A stretch of DNA of 34,303 bases from Actinomycetota bacterium (GCA_017853375.1 JAFMJP010000007.1:1-34303), one strand, 5' to 3'. Counted from the stretch's first letter, positions 1 through 7,159 are shown. Program-made: numbers and translations. Notes: a model not told the origin generated them from the sequence alone.

Positions 1-349
1 GTCCCTCTTCGAGGAACTCGAGCATGTGTCGAACCTTCGTGTCGAAGTCACCCTTTCCGATTTTTGGTCGGAACTTCACTTCTTTCGTCGTGATCTGGAT
101 GGTCTTCTTTCGAGATTCCTTCAGACGTTGGGCTTCCTCGTAGCGGAATTTGCCGTAGTCCATGATTCGACACACCGGCGGATCGGCCTGGGCCGCAACT
201 TCGACAAGGTCGAGTTCTGCGGCACGCGCTCTGGCGAGTGCGTCTTCGGTGGACACGATTCCGACTTGCGAACCATCGGCGTCAACGAGGCGAACTTTGG
301 GAACTCGAATGCGCTCGTTGTACCGCGGCTCATTGCTCGGCGGTGCTAT
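1..349 (-). CDS. infC: Translation initiation factor IF-3, 3' end cut by window edge
   Basis: IF-3 binds the 30S subunit, discriminates the initiator tRNA and start codon and prevents premature 50S joining. The minus strand reads in one frame through NERIRVPKVRLVDADGSQVG, then DLVEVAAQADPPVCRIMDYG and the start of the second domain (KEVKFRPKIGKGDFDTK), the standard IF-3 N-domain and linker. About 116 codons are inside the window; the C-domain lies beyond position 1. No ATG, GTG or TTG exists in frame between the stop at 356-358 and the conserved NERIRVP block, so the start is inferred to be ATA at 349-347, giving MAPPSNEPRYNERIRVPKVR. IF-3 genes are known for rare AUU/AUC/AUA starts that allow self-regulation. 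Identity is certain; the exact start is inferred. Confidence 0.93.
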   Translation of the reverse strand, partial: MAPPSNEPRYNERIRVPKVRLVDADGSQVGIVSTEDALARARAAELDLVEVAAQADPPVCRIMDYGKFRYEEAQRLKESRKKTIQITTKEVKFRPKIGKGDFDTKVRHMLEFLEEG

Positions 350-369
350 GACTGGTCACTGCTGTTCAA
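346..369 (-). other. Seven-codon leader ORF overlapping the infC ATA start
   Basis: A TTG codon at 369-367 sits 9 nt after a strong AGGAGG and opens a seven-codon frame (M-N-S-S-D-Q-S) ending in TAG at 348-346. That stop overlaps the proposed infC ATA (349-347) as ATAG, the arrangement expected for translational coupling. This is a sequence observation; translation is not shown. It could equally be a chance frame created by the ribosome site of infC. Confidence 0.35.
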
Positions 370-378
370 GCGGCTGTG

Positions 379-384
379 CCTCCT
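379..384 (-). promoter_or_regulatory. Strong Shine-Dalgarno AGGAGG upstream of infC
   Basis: A perfect AGGAGG on the minus strand. It is 29 nt from the proposed ATA start of infC, too far for normal initiation there, but 9 nt from the TTG of the short leader frame. The 370-618 interval otherwise holds the divergent 5' regions of infC and the DUF1844 gene and no other recognisable gene. Confidence 0.6.
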
Positions 385-605
385 ATAGAGATGGGATAAG
401 GCGGAGGTTCGTCTCGAATGGCCCGAAGGGTGCGCAAGGGGGCGAGACGCGGTGCATCGCACCGCTGGCGCTCGACCCACACTCACTCACCAACTGCCGT
501 TCGAATCGAACATCCGTTGGAATGTCGTGGCGAGGTGGACAGGCAACCGAGGCTGCCAATCACTTAGCCGTGGCATTGACCGCCGAAGCAGCACAACGCC
601 TCCAA

Positions 606-611
606 TAGCGT
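606..611 (+). promoter_or_regulatory. -10-like TAGCGT, leaderless start of the DUF1844 gene
   Basis: TAGCGT is followed by 7 nt and then ATG at 619, with no Shine-Dalgarno. In Actinobacteria this geometry places transcription start at or next to the start codon. No convincing -35 box is seen at normal spacing. Confidence 0.5.
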
Positions 612-618
612 AGCGGCG

Positions 619-954
619 ATGAGTGACAACGACTCCGGCAATCCGTTTGGTAGTGACTCCGACGAATCGACTGCCCTCTCCGACGCCCAGGAAACCCTCG
701 AAGCGGCCCGCAAGCGCATCGCCGAGGCACCAGCCCAGGTGGTGGTGGTGAATCATCTCATGGGCTTGTACGAACTGGCCGCGATCCATTTGTCGTCGGT
801 TCCGCCGAAACTGGATGATGCATCCCTCGCCATTGACGCATTGGCTGCCTTGGTGGACAAGCTCGGTGATCGCCTCGGAGAAGACATCGCCACCATGCGC
901 GATGCCCTCGCCAACATCCAAATGGTGTACGTCCAGATGAAGTCGAAGGCCTGA
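619..954 (+). CDS. DUF1844 domain protein
   Basis: Small soluble protein of 111 aa. The N-terminal 30 residues are acidic and low in complexity. From about residue 40 it follows the DUF1844 pattern: a helix with VVNHLMGLYELAAIHLSSVP, then a hydrophobic helix with DDASLAIDALAALVDKLGDR, and a closing helix ending NIQMVYVQMK. The molecular function of this family is unknown. It is often found next to infC in Actinobacteria, and here it diverges from infC across about 270 nt. ATG at 619 is chosen because the family match begins soon after and a -10-like TAGCGT lies 7 nt upstream. No transmembrane segment or signal peptide is seen. Confidence 0.75.
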   Translation: MSDNDSGNPFGSDSDESTALSDAQETLEAARKRIAEAPAQVVVVNHLMGLYELAAIHLSSVPPKLDDASLAIDALAALVDKLGDRLGEDIATMRDALANIQMVYVQMKSKA

Positions 955-988
955 CGCCGCCGAGACTGCCTCAGCAGCACTTCTGCGC

Positions 989-2167
989 CTACTCCTCGTC
1001 GTCGTCCATTTCTGCCGAATCGGCCTCTGCCAGTGCCGCGTCCAACTCCTTCATTGCCGTGTTATCGGCTGAGATACCTCGATGCTGCGCAAGCTCATCG
1101 ATTTCTCGCAGTGGCTTATTGACCGATGTAAACACGCGACCCGTGGTAACTGCCTTCAACTTCTTCTGCATCGCGTCGAAGTGGCGGGCAATGTCCTTGA
1201 GGTTCTTTACATAGCTTGCCCACGCTTTACCAAAATTCGTGAGCAGACGGAGCACCTCGTTGGCATTCTGCTCCATGGCGAAGCTCGCAGTGGCCTGCCG
1301 GACCACACCGAGGAACGCGTACAACGTCAGTGGCGAACAGAGCACCACACGCTTGGCTACCGCGTCATCAATCAGTGTCGGTTTGTGTTGTTGGATGAAT
1401 CCAAGCACGCTCTCGTTGGGAATGAAAAGCAATACATAGTCGAGAGCGTTTGACCCCGACTGCTGAACGTAGTCGCGTTTCTCCAATTCCTTCACGCGAT
1501 CTTCAACGTTCTTGATGAAGGCATCCTTCATGATCTTGCGTGTGTTGTCGTCTTGTGCCTCGAAGTATTTGAGGTAGTTCTCCATTGGAAACTTTGAGTC
1601 AAGATAGAGAACACGGTCGGGTGGAAGCTTGAACGTGAAGTCGGGCTTTCCGCCTGCCTCCAACTTCTCCTGCATTTCGTAGTTGATGCCGCGCTCGAAA
1701 CCAGCCTGCATGAGGATGTCGACCAACATCTTTTCGCCCCAGTTGCCACGTCCTTGGGAGCTGGACAGCACTTTGTTGAGCGCTTGCGTCTGTTGGGCCA
1801 AGCCGGCAACTGCAGTGTCGACGCTGCCGAACTTTTCGGAGTTGATTTCGCGCAACTGGCGAATCTCTGTCTCCAATCGACCCATCTTCTCGTCAATTTG
1901 TTTTTTGGTGTGGTCGATGACCTCCCCAACTTTGGTGGCCGCGGTGCTGATGGCATCCTGGCGGTCGTCCTTTGCCTGATCGGCAAGATCACGAAGCGTT
2001 TCGCCATGGATTTCTCGGATCACGTCGCGAATCTCGGCGGCGGTGAGTGTCGGCTGGGCCCCAGCGAGTGGTGCTGCAGCTTGCGGAACTGGCTGACGTC
2101 GCTGCACCACCAACACGGCAACAACAGCGATAACGAGGCCTACTGCAAGACCGATGATGATTTCCAT
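989..2167 (-). CDS. rmuC: DNA recombination protein RmuC
   Basis: 392 aa. An N-terminal transmembrane helix (about residues 2-21) is followed by a Pro/Ala linker, a long coiled coil (about 45-135) and the RmuC nuclease-like core. Family landmarks are SSQGRGNWGEKML, then PDFTFKLPPDRVLYLDSKFP and DYVLLFIPNE. RmuC belongs to the PD-(D/E)XK-like proteins; loss of rmuC in E. coli raises inversions at short inverted repeats, but its biochemical role is poorly defined. The ATG start has an AAGGAG ribosome site within a 16-nt leader shared with the gene upstream (2237-4048), with which it probably forms an operon (69-nt gap). The C-terminus is acidic. It converges with the DUF1844 gene, 34 nt between stops. 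Confidence 0.93.
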   Translation of the reverse strand: MEIIIGLAVGLVIAVVAVLVVQRRQPVPQAAAPLAGAQPTLTAAEIRDVIREIHGETLRDLADQAKDDRQDAISTAATKVGEVIDHTKKQIDEKMGRLETEIRQLREINSEKFGSVDTAVAGLAQQTQALNKVLSSSQGRGNWGEKMLVDILMQAGFERGINYEMQEKLEAGGKPDFTFKLPPDRVLYLDSKFPMENYLKYFEAQDDNTRKIMKDAFIKNVEDRVKELEKRDYVQQSGSNALDYVLLFIPNESVLGFIQQHKPTLIDDAVAKRVVLCSPLTLYAFLGVVRQATASFAMEQNANEVLRLLTNFGKAWASYVKNLKDIARHFDAMQKKLKAVTTGRVFTSVNKPLREIDELAQHRGISADNTAMKELDAALAEADSAEMDDDEE

Positions 2168-2171
2168 GAAC

Positions 2172-2187
2172 TCATTCTCCTTGATGG
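2172..2187 (-). repeat. 16-nt Shine-Dalgarno leader, copy 1 (rmuC)
   Basis: CCATCAAGGAGAATGA on the minus strand, immediately before the rmuC start. The identical 16-mer occurs before the neighbouring nuclease gene at 4053-4068. Both copies place AAGGAG at functional distance from the start. Confidence 0.8.
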
Positions 2188-2236
2188 CGTGGAATGGGCG
2201 GATACTGCTGACAAGAATGACTACGCAAGTGTGGCA

Positions 2237-4048
2237 TCAGGGTGTGACACCCTTGGTGAGCCAATATCGCCAAATCATCACCATTGCTGCCGTATCAAGA
2301 CCGCAATATCGGTAGAGCGCCTCGGAGAGCTGCATTCGATACGCGTCGTCGCCCCGGCGGCGACCGTAGATGAGCTCTTGATACGCACGCATGGCACCGA
2401 CACCGTCCGTGACTGCATCACCACCATTGTCCGCGTCGAGCGTGTCGTCCAACTGTGCCCCCGCTGTCGAATCGAGCGTCTTATAGGGATCCATCGGACG
2501 ACCTTCTGCATCTTGCGTGTAGTACTGGGCAAACCACGGGTGAGTCCAGAGGAAGTCACCGGTAGCCCAGATGCTGTCCAGCACTCGTTTGATGGAATGA
2601 CTACCGTTCATCGCTGGATGGCAGTAGTAGCGCTTTGACAGCTGCAACATGTCGAGCAAACGTGGACCTTCGGCCGGCGGCGAGTCCTCGCCCTCGACTG
2701 ACTCACGCCCAACGATGCCTTCGAACCAGTGTGCAAGAGATGCATCAAGTACACCTCGTTCACGTAATTGACGTCGCACGCCTTTGAGAGTGGACTTCTC
2801 GTAGTGGCTCCACACCACTATCGTGCCGGCCTCCCCCACAACTTTTCGCAATTCACGCACAAACTCATCGTTTGGATACACGTCGCGGAGATTCAGCCAT
2901 TGCGAGTGCACAAGATCCGAGGAGTCCGCCGAATGCAACGTATGACAGCTGAACTGGAACGCCACTTGCTCGTAGGGCTTCATTCCGGGCAAGTACGGAA
3001 CGGGGATGCGAGATGCCTCAAAGTCGATGAAATGAATGGGATACGTAACACTGTTGAGCTCCACCAACAATTGGGGGTCGAGAAACTCCTTCTCCTCACG
3101 CGCAACTCGAACCTGGTTGCGTCGCGGCGGGCCCCATGAACCACCAGCATCCACCACGTGATCCGGTAGATCAACGAGTCGATAATTGCCTGCCAGCAGC
3201 ATCTGCTGGAACACTGATTTTTGCTCTTTGGATCGATACCCCTGATGGATGTCCAGAAAATGGGGAGAATCTGTCGGCGATGGCCCCCAGCATTCTGCGA
3301 ACCCACTCGGTGTCAAGGTGTCGCCCCGAAATTCACAGTTGCGACACAGGCTTGGTGCACGTTCCGGCGCGTACTCGGTGTGCTTTCCGTCGAGGAACTC
3401 CAACAGGCTCCCCGACAGGTCCACCACATCGTCCATGAGTTTCTCGACCACGTGGGAGACATCGATGAATTCCAGGAAGTGGTCGGCAGCAAGTGCGGCG
3501 CGGTCCCCGGTGAAGATCGCACGCGGTGTGTCGCGGTCCGCATCGATGTCGTCGACCAGGTCAATATTCGCATACACACCTTGCAGATTCGTGGGCTTCG
3601 TCTTGTTCACCACACAGAGACGCGGACGAATCTCGAGACCGGGATGCACCAGCCGTGCAACCATCACTTGAAATGTGATGTCGAGAAGATACGGACGCCA
3701 CTCGCTGGCAACTTCGTCTTTCTTGGTGAGAAACTGCAGCGGATCAGCCGACTCCACGCTCGTGGCTTTGATTTCCGTCAGCACGGCGTACGAAGGGAAC
3801 ATCTCCCACCCATCGACTCGTGCTTGGTACCGGTCGTGAGAGAGTGTGACTTCGAACTGTGCAGCGGGATTTGCGTGCAACATGACGGCATGCGCAATGG
3901 CTTCGACCATGAAACCACCCTCAGCAAAGAACTCGAGCATGTCGTTGTTCTGAAGTTTGCTCGGGTACTTGGCTTTGTAGTACTTCAGCTTCTGCTTGCA
4001 CTCCACACCGAGCTTGAAATTGGACTTCGTGAGGTGGTGCTTGGTCAC
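2237..4048 (-). CDS. RecB/Cas4-like nuclease fused to DUF2779 (DEDD exonuclease-like)
   Basis: 603 aa from GTG at 4048, chosen because AAGGAG lies at the right distance and LTKSNFKLG starts the fold; an ATG at 4096 is less likely. The first half looks like a RecB/Cas4-type PD-(D/E)XK nuclease: D79, then E92-x-K94 (LTEIKA), then a QVMVAR helix. One N-terminal cysteine (C17) plus C235, C238 and C253 fits the split four-cysteine Fe-S layout of Cas4/AddB. The second half matches DUF2779: FIDFE (D342, E344) as DEDD motif I, WSHYEKSTL, LLDMLQLSK, and YCGLD (Y581-x3-D585) as a DEDDy-type motif III. It probably degrades or processes DNA or RNA, but the substrate is unknown. It precedes rmuC, another nuclease-like gene. 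Domain identity is good; residue roles are inferred. Confidence 0.8.
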   Translation of the reverse strand: MTKHHLTKSNFKLGVECKQKLKYYKAKYPSKLQNNDMLEFFAEGGFMVEAIAHAVMLHANPAAQFEVTLSHDRYQARVDGWEMFPSYAVLTEIKATSVESADPLQFLTKKDEVASEWRPYLLDITFQVMVARLVHPGLEIRPRLCVVNKTKPTNLQGVYANIDLVDDIDADRDTPRAIFTGDRAALAADHFLEFIDVSHVVEKLMDDVVDLSGSLLEFLDGKHTEYAPERAPSLCRNCEFRGDTLTPSGFAECWGPSPTDSPHFLDIHQGYRSKEQKSVFQQMLLAGNYRLVDLPDHVVDAGGSWGPPRRNQVRVAREEKEFLDPQLLVELNSVTYPIHFIDFEASRIPVPYLPGMKPYEQVAFQFSCHTLHSADSSDLVHSQWLNLRDVYPNDEFVRELRKVVGEAGTIVVWSHYEKSTLKGVRRQLRERGVLDASLAHWFEGIVGRESVEGEDSPPAEGPRLLDMLQLSKRYYCHPAMNGSHSIKRVLDSIWATGDFLWTHPWFAQYYTQDAEGRPMDPYKTLDSTAGAQLDDTLDADNGGDAVTDGVGAMRAYQELIYGRRRGDDAYRMQLSEALYRYCGLDTAAMVMIWRYWLTKGVTP

Positions 4049-4052
4049 TGAT

Positions 4053-4068
4053 TCATTCTCCTTGATGG
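4053..4068 (-). repeat. 16-nt Shine-Dalgarno leader, copy 2 (nuclease fusion)
   Basis: CCATCAAGGAGAATGA on the minus strand, ending 4 nt before the GTG at 4048. It is identical to 2172-2187 before rmuC. Confidence 0.8.
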
Positions 4069-4088
4069 GTGTGGCACTGCAGAGCCAT

Positions 4089-4115
4089 ACGCACAACGGC
4101 GCCCCGCTTGTGCGT
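4089..4115. promoter_or_regulatory. Inverted repeat, operator-like, at the nuclease promoter
   Basis: ACGCACAA and TTGTGCGT form a perfect 8-bp inverted repeat separated by 11 nt. It lies between the nuclease gene and the divergent gene at 4181, just downstream of a -10-like TATAAC for the nuclease, where a repressor would block initiation. It could instead form a hairpin in the 5' leader. Confidence 0.5.
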
Positions 4116-4119
4116 TATA
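4114..4119 (-). promoter_or_regulatory. -10-like TATAAC for the nuclease gene
   Basis: TATAAC on the minus strand about 66 nt upstream of the GTG, overlapping the edge of the inverted repeat. No clear -35 is visible at 16-18 nt. Confidence 0.4.
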
Positions 4120-4180
4120 CCCCTATGGCAGCCTCGGCATGTGCCCTTCCTGGAACGCCCCGTGCGATGAGAAGACGGCA

Positions 4181-4699
4181 ATGACCACGCCGCTTGAGGA
4201 GCTTCGTCCGGCACGGCTCCGTCGTGAACGGGCACAGGCACGTCTCGCCAAGCACATACGCGATGGTCACTGGTTCGTGACCCTGCTGGCCACCGAGGCA
4301 ACGTCTGGAGTGGTCGATGAAGATGACAATCCGCCGTTCGTGCAATGTGCTTGGCGTGACGACCTGCAGCTACAGATCGAAACTCAAGGGGACCATTACC
4401 GACCGGTCCCCTACAGCGAATCGCAGATTCGAATACTGGACGACCTCGGATACGTAGCACCTTTCGTTCTCGGTGACGAGTTCTCCAACCGCACCATCAT
4501 GCGCAGCGGCGAGGGTTGCCATCCTGAGACGGCTGCGAAGCTGATGATCGACACGCTCATGTTCGTACATGGCGTGCATTTCCACAATTTCGCCATGGCG
4601 GTCCGCCACGGTGTGTCACATTGGACGCTCGAATGGAGGGTCAATCCCGGCAAGCGCGATCTCGAGACGGCGTTCCGAGCCCGCTACACCCAGAATTGA
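4181..4699 (+). CDS. Hypothetical protein, possibly TY-Chap-like
   Basis: 172 aa, soluble, no signal peptide. The pattern WFVTLLATE, then PPFVQCAWRDDLQLQIE, then RILDDLGYVAPF resembles the TY-Chap group (chaperone-like alpha/beta folds related to YbjN and type III secretion chaperones), which is expanded in Actinobacteria; this is a tentative family call from pattern alone. The C-terminal half has a His-rich helix (FVHGVHFHNFAMAVRHG). ATG at 4181 is preferred because a weak purine-rich site (GAGAAG) precedes it; an in-frame start at 4139 would add 14 residues. It diverges from the nuclease fusion and converges stop to stop with the next gene with no base between. Confidence 0.5.
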   Translation: MTTPLEELRPARLRRERAQARLAKHIRDGHWFVTLLATEATSGVVDEDDNPPFVQCAWRDDLQLQIETQGDHYRPVPYSESQIRILDDLGYVAPFVLGDEFSNRTIMRSGEGCHPETAAKLMIDTLMFVHGVHFHNFAMAVRHGVSHWTLEWRVNPGKRDLETAFRARYTQN

Positions 4700-5056
4700 T
4701 TAGCCGACCGCAATGCCCTCTACGCGGTCATCTTGCACTTCAACCGTCACTCGCTGTGCCGAATAGTCCATGGTGAGGGCAAATGCTTCACCATCGCGGA
4801 TGCCCACCCGAAATGCCCAGCCCAACTCGCCTGCGCATCGTTCGGCGTCGGCTTCTCTGAACCCGAGCAAGAGGTTTGCTCGCTCCTGTGTGATGCCAGC
4901 AGCAAGATCTTGTGGGTCGACTGCCGGACAGTCCACCACTTGGTCGGAGGTTTCGCTACCAGCGTCAGGCATGGTGTCGTCACTGGCACACGACGCCAAC
5001 AGCGCGGTGCACGCGGCAGCAAGACCGACCATGACGTGCTTCACCGAGACAGCCAT
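4700..5056 (-). CDS. Lipoprotein with I78 (potato inhibitor I-like) domain
   Basis: 118 aa. A signal peptide (VKHVMVGLAAACTALLASC) ends in a lipobox LASC, so the mature protein should be a membrane-anchored lipoprotein. The mature part ends with the pattern of peptidase inhibitor family I78: LLGFREADAERCAGELG, then ALTMDYSAQRVTVEVQDD and RVEGIAVG. These bind serine proteases in characterised members; a protective role in the envelope is inferred. The ATG at 5056 is chosen because it begins the signal peptide and has TACGCT 7 nt upstream. Its stop codon touches that of the convergent gene. Confidence 0.65.
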   Translation of the reverse strand: MAVSVKHVMVGLAAACTALLASCASDDTMPDAGSETSDQVVDCPAVDPQDLAAGITQERANLLLGFREADAERCAGELGWAFRVGIRDGEAFALTMDYSAQRVTVEVQDDRVEGIAVG

Positions 5057-5063
5057 GCTGGTG

Positions 5064-5069
5064 AGCGTA
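5064..5069 (-). promoter_or_regulatory. -10-like TACGCT, leaderless start of the lipoprotein gene
   Basis: TACGCT on the minus strand followed by 7 nt and then ATG at 5056. There is no Shine-Dalgarno. The opposite strand carries the start region of the LOG gene within the same 34-nt interval. Confidence 0.45.
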
Positions 5070-5078
5070 CCGTCGCCG

Positions 5079-5084
5079 TAGGTT
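5079..5084 (+). promoter_or_regulatory. -10-like TAGGTT, leaderless start of the LOG gene
   Basis: TAGGTT is followed by 6 nt and GTG at 5091. No Shine-Dalgarno is present, so a leaderless transcript is likely. Confidence 0.45.
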
Positions 5085-5090
5085 GACACC

Positions 5091-5837
5091 GTGCCCAAAC
5101 CAACCCCGCGCCACGACAGTGAGCTCTCACTTGATACGGAGTTCTTGGCCAATCCCCGAAGCAGACTTCGCAACTTGGCGATCTTGCATCGGATCGCCAC
5201 GGAGATGTTGCGCGGGATGCGACGACTGCACTTCGTCGGACCTGCCATCACCGTCTTCGGCTCGGCGCGTATCAAGGAAGATTCCGCCGAGTACATCACT
5301 GCAAGAACCGTTGGTCAATTGTTGGGTAAAGCCGGATTCACGGTCATTACCGGCGGAGGCCCTGGCATCATGCAAGCTGCCAACCGTGGCGCACGCGATG
5401 TCGGAGCGCCAAGCGTGGGTTGCACCATTCGCCTACCCCAAGAAGAAGCCCCGAATCCGTACCTCGACATTCAAGTGGACTTTCACTACTTCTTTGCACG
5501 CAAGTACATGCTCACCAAGTACTCACTTGCATTCATCGTGTTCCCCGGAGGCTTCGGCACCGCAGACGAATTGTTCGAGGCATTGACACTCATCCAAACC
5601 GGGAAGATGCGGGATTTCCCCATCGTGGTGTTCGGCGAAGCATTTTGGCAGCCTCTTCGGACACAACTCGACACCATGCGCGAAGCGGGAATGATCTCGG
5701 CTGGTGATCTCGATCTCCTCAAATTCACGAACGACCCAGCGGAAGCACTCGACCACATCCATAGCTTCGTGCGGCGTGGCGCCAAGCGCGATCAACGCGT
5801 GCGCCGACTACGCCTCCTTGGCGAAGGTCGCGCGTAG
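5091..5837 (+). CDS. LOG family protein (TIGR00730-type)
   Basis: 248 aa with a Rossmann-like fold. The diagnostic motifs are both present: GGGPGIMQAANRGA (about residues 85-98) and PGGFGTADELFE (about 151-162), the PGGxGTxxE nucleotide-binding signature. LOG proteins are cytokinin riboside 5'-monophosphate phosphoribohydrolases in characterised cases, releasing free base and ribose 5-phosphate; many bacterial members are of unverified substrate and were formerly misnamed lysine decarboxylases. The N-terminal 40 residues are a helical extension seen in the longer bacterial group. GTG start with TAGGTT upstream. The next gene follows after 7 nt and is probably co-transcribed. Confidence 0.88.
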   Translation: MPKPTPRHDSELSLDTEFLANPRSRLRNLAILHRIATEMLRGMRRLHFVGPAITVFGSARIKEDSAEYITARTVGQLLGKAGFTVITGGGPGIMQAANRGARDVGAPSVGCTIRLPQEEAPNPYLDIQVDFHYFFARKYMLTKYSLAFIVFPGGFGTADELFEALTLIQTGKMRDFPIVVFGEAFWQPLRTQLDTMREAGMISAGDLDLLKFTNDPAEALDHIHSFVRRGAKRDQRVRRLRLLGEGRA

Positions 5838-5844
5838 TACTGCC

Positions 5845-7152
5845 ATGTCGGGTCTTCGCAATGCACTCAACACGATGCATGAACAACTATGGGATGACGA
5901 ACGCAGCATGGTTCGGCTGTATGGCATCCACCTGGTGCGCGAGACCGCCCTCGGTGCGTTTCTGGATTTGGAGAACGGCAACACTGCCCGGGCAGAACGC
6001 GCCCTGCGCGAGGTGCTGAAACACCAATACCCAGCCAGCGCCGATCCACGATGGGCCGGCACGTTCAAAACCCATGCCGACCAATTGGACGCCGGCAGCA
6101 TCGACGCCACCGGTCAGCCGCGAACCAAGGAGTGGCACGACTACGACCCCAATTGGCGACAGTTTCTCGCCATGATTCTCTGGGTAACCGAGCGCTTGTA
6201 CGGCCATGTGCTGAGCGATGCATTGCGAAACGACATGCAACGATCCGTCACCGTTGCCGCCAGCAGCGAGACCGCCGACCGAATCGCAGCCGAGTATTCC
6301 AACATTGCCCTGATGCAGTCATGGCTTGCCGACATCACTGGTCTCACGTCCACGCTCGCACAGCAGGTTGCCGTCCAAGTGGAGCGGGACGGCGATATCG
6401 CCGAATACAACTCCCCCACCTACGACGCCATCTCGCTCCTTGCCGCTTGCCTCCTCGCCGACTTTTCCACCTCGAACGACAGCAGACGATTGGGAGCCAC
6501 GGTCATCGACCGAATGTGTTCACGACTCCACGAGGTATGGCACCCTGCTTTGGCGTTGCAAGCGGGACCACACTCGCGTTCGTACGGCCAGCATCCGAGG
6601 ATGTACGTGTCGCTCATATCGGTGTTGATGGCCGCCATCGACATACCTGCAGCGGGCCCCACCACGCTGAACGATTCCACCACCCACGTCCACGACCTCT
6701 ACTTTCTGCCCCTCTTCGAGCGACTGTGCGGGCGCCTTCGACGCGACTTTTCGCCGCAACCAGTCACCGCCACGCGCCGACACGTCCAGCGATTCGGCGA
6801 CATCGAAGCCACTTCGATCATCGAACCCAATCTTGTGGTGGGTTTCGAGCGCGGAAGACGAAGTCGTTTTGCCATCGATCAATATGCGCCGTTCACCATG
6901 ACCTCCAGCCATGGCGCTCTCGGCGTTCGCACCCGACCGGATACCGACTGGGTGGATGTCGTCGAAGTCGCACCCCATGTGTATCGAGTGCAGAGTGCCC
7001 GTCGTGTGGGCCCCGATGTGCGGCACGATGTCGCGGCACTCACGATCGTTGCATCTCGGGCACCAGTCATGCATGAGAATGAGCTGTTGTTTGGTGAAAT
7101 CACCCTGCAGTTCCCGGCGCTGACGGTGGAAGTACGACTCCCTCGAGCGTGA
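5845..7152 (+). CDS. Uncharacterised all-alpha (alpha/alpha-toroid-like) protein
   Basis: 435 aa, no signal peptide or membrane segment. I do not recognise a named family. The first 330 residues are predicted helical, with repeated amphipathic pairs, and carry EYNSPTYDAISLLA (187-200) and AGPHSRSYG (240-248), which resemble the alpha/alpha-barrel of some polysaccharide lyases and glycoside hydrolases, where such clusters line the active cleft. The last 100 residues look beta-rich (SIIEPNLVVGFERG, then EITLQFPALTVEVRLP), as in the beta-sandwich that follows the toroid in heparinase-like proteins. The function is therefore guessed as carbohydrate-active, with low certainty. ATG at 5845 begins 7 nt after the LOG stop; upstream in-frame starts lie within the LOG gene. 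It converges with hisG (7-nt gap). Confidence 0.6.
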   Translation: MSGLRNALNTMHEQLWDDERSMVRLYGIHLVRETALGAFLDLENGNTARAERALREVLKHQYPASADPRWAGTFKTHADQLDAGSIDATGQPRTKEWHDYDPNWRQFLAMILWVTERLYGHVLSDALRNDMQRSVTVAASSETADRIAAEYSNIALMQSWLADITGLTSTLAQQVAVQVERDGDIAEYNSPTYDAISLLAACLLADFSTSNDSRRLGATVIDRMCSRLHEVWHPALALQAGPHSRSYGQHPRMYVSLISVLMAAIDIPAAGPTTLNDSTTHVHDLYFLPLFERLCGRLRRDFSPQPVTATRRHVQRFGDIEATSIIEPNLVVGFERGRRSRFAIDQYAPFTMTSSHGALGVRTRPDTDWVDVVEVAPHVYRVQSARRVGPDVRHDVAALTIVASRAPVMHENELLFGEITLQFPALTVEVRLPRA

Positions 7153-7159
7153 GCGGCTA

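Noticed and set aside
1754-2638. A 294-codon open frame on the plus strand opposite rmuC and the nuclease fusion
   Set aside because: Crosses two real genes on the other strand and resembles nothing.
5083-5088. TTGACA before the LOG gene as a -35 box
   Set aside because: It sits directly before the GTG start, so any -10 would fall inside the coding region; not used.
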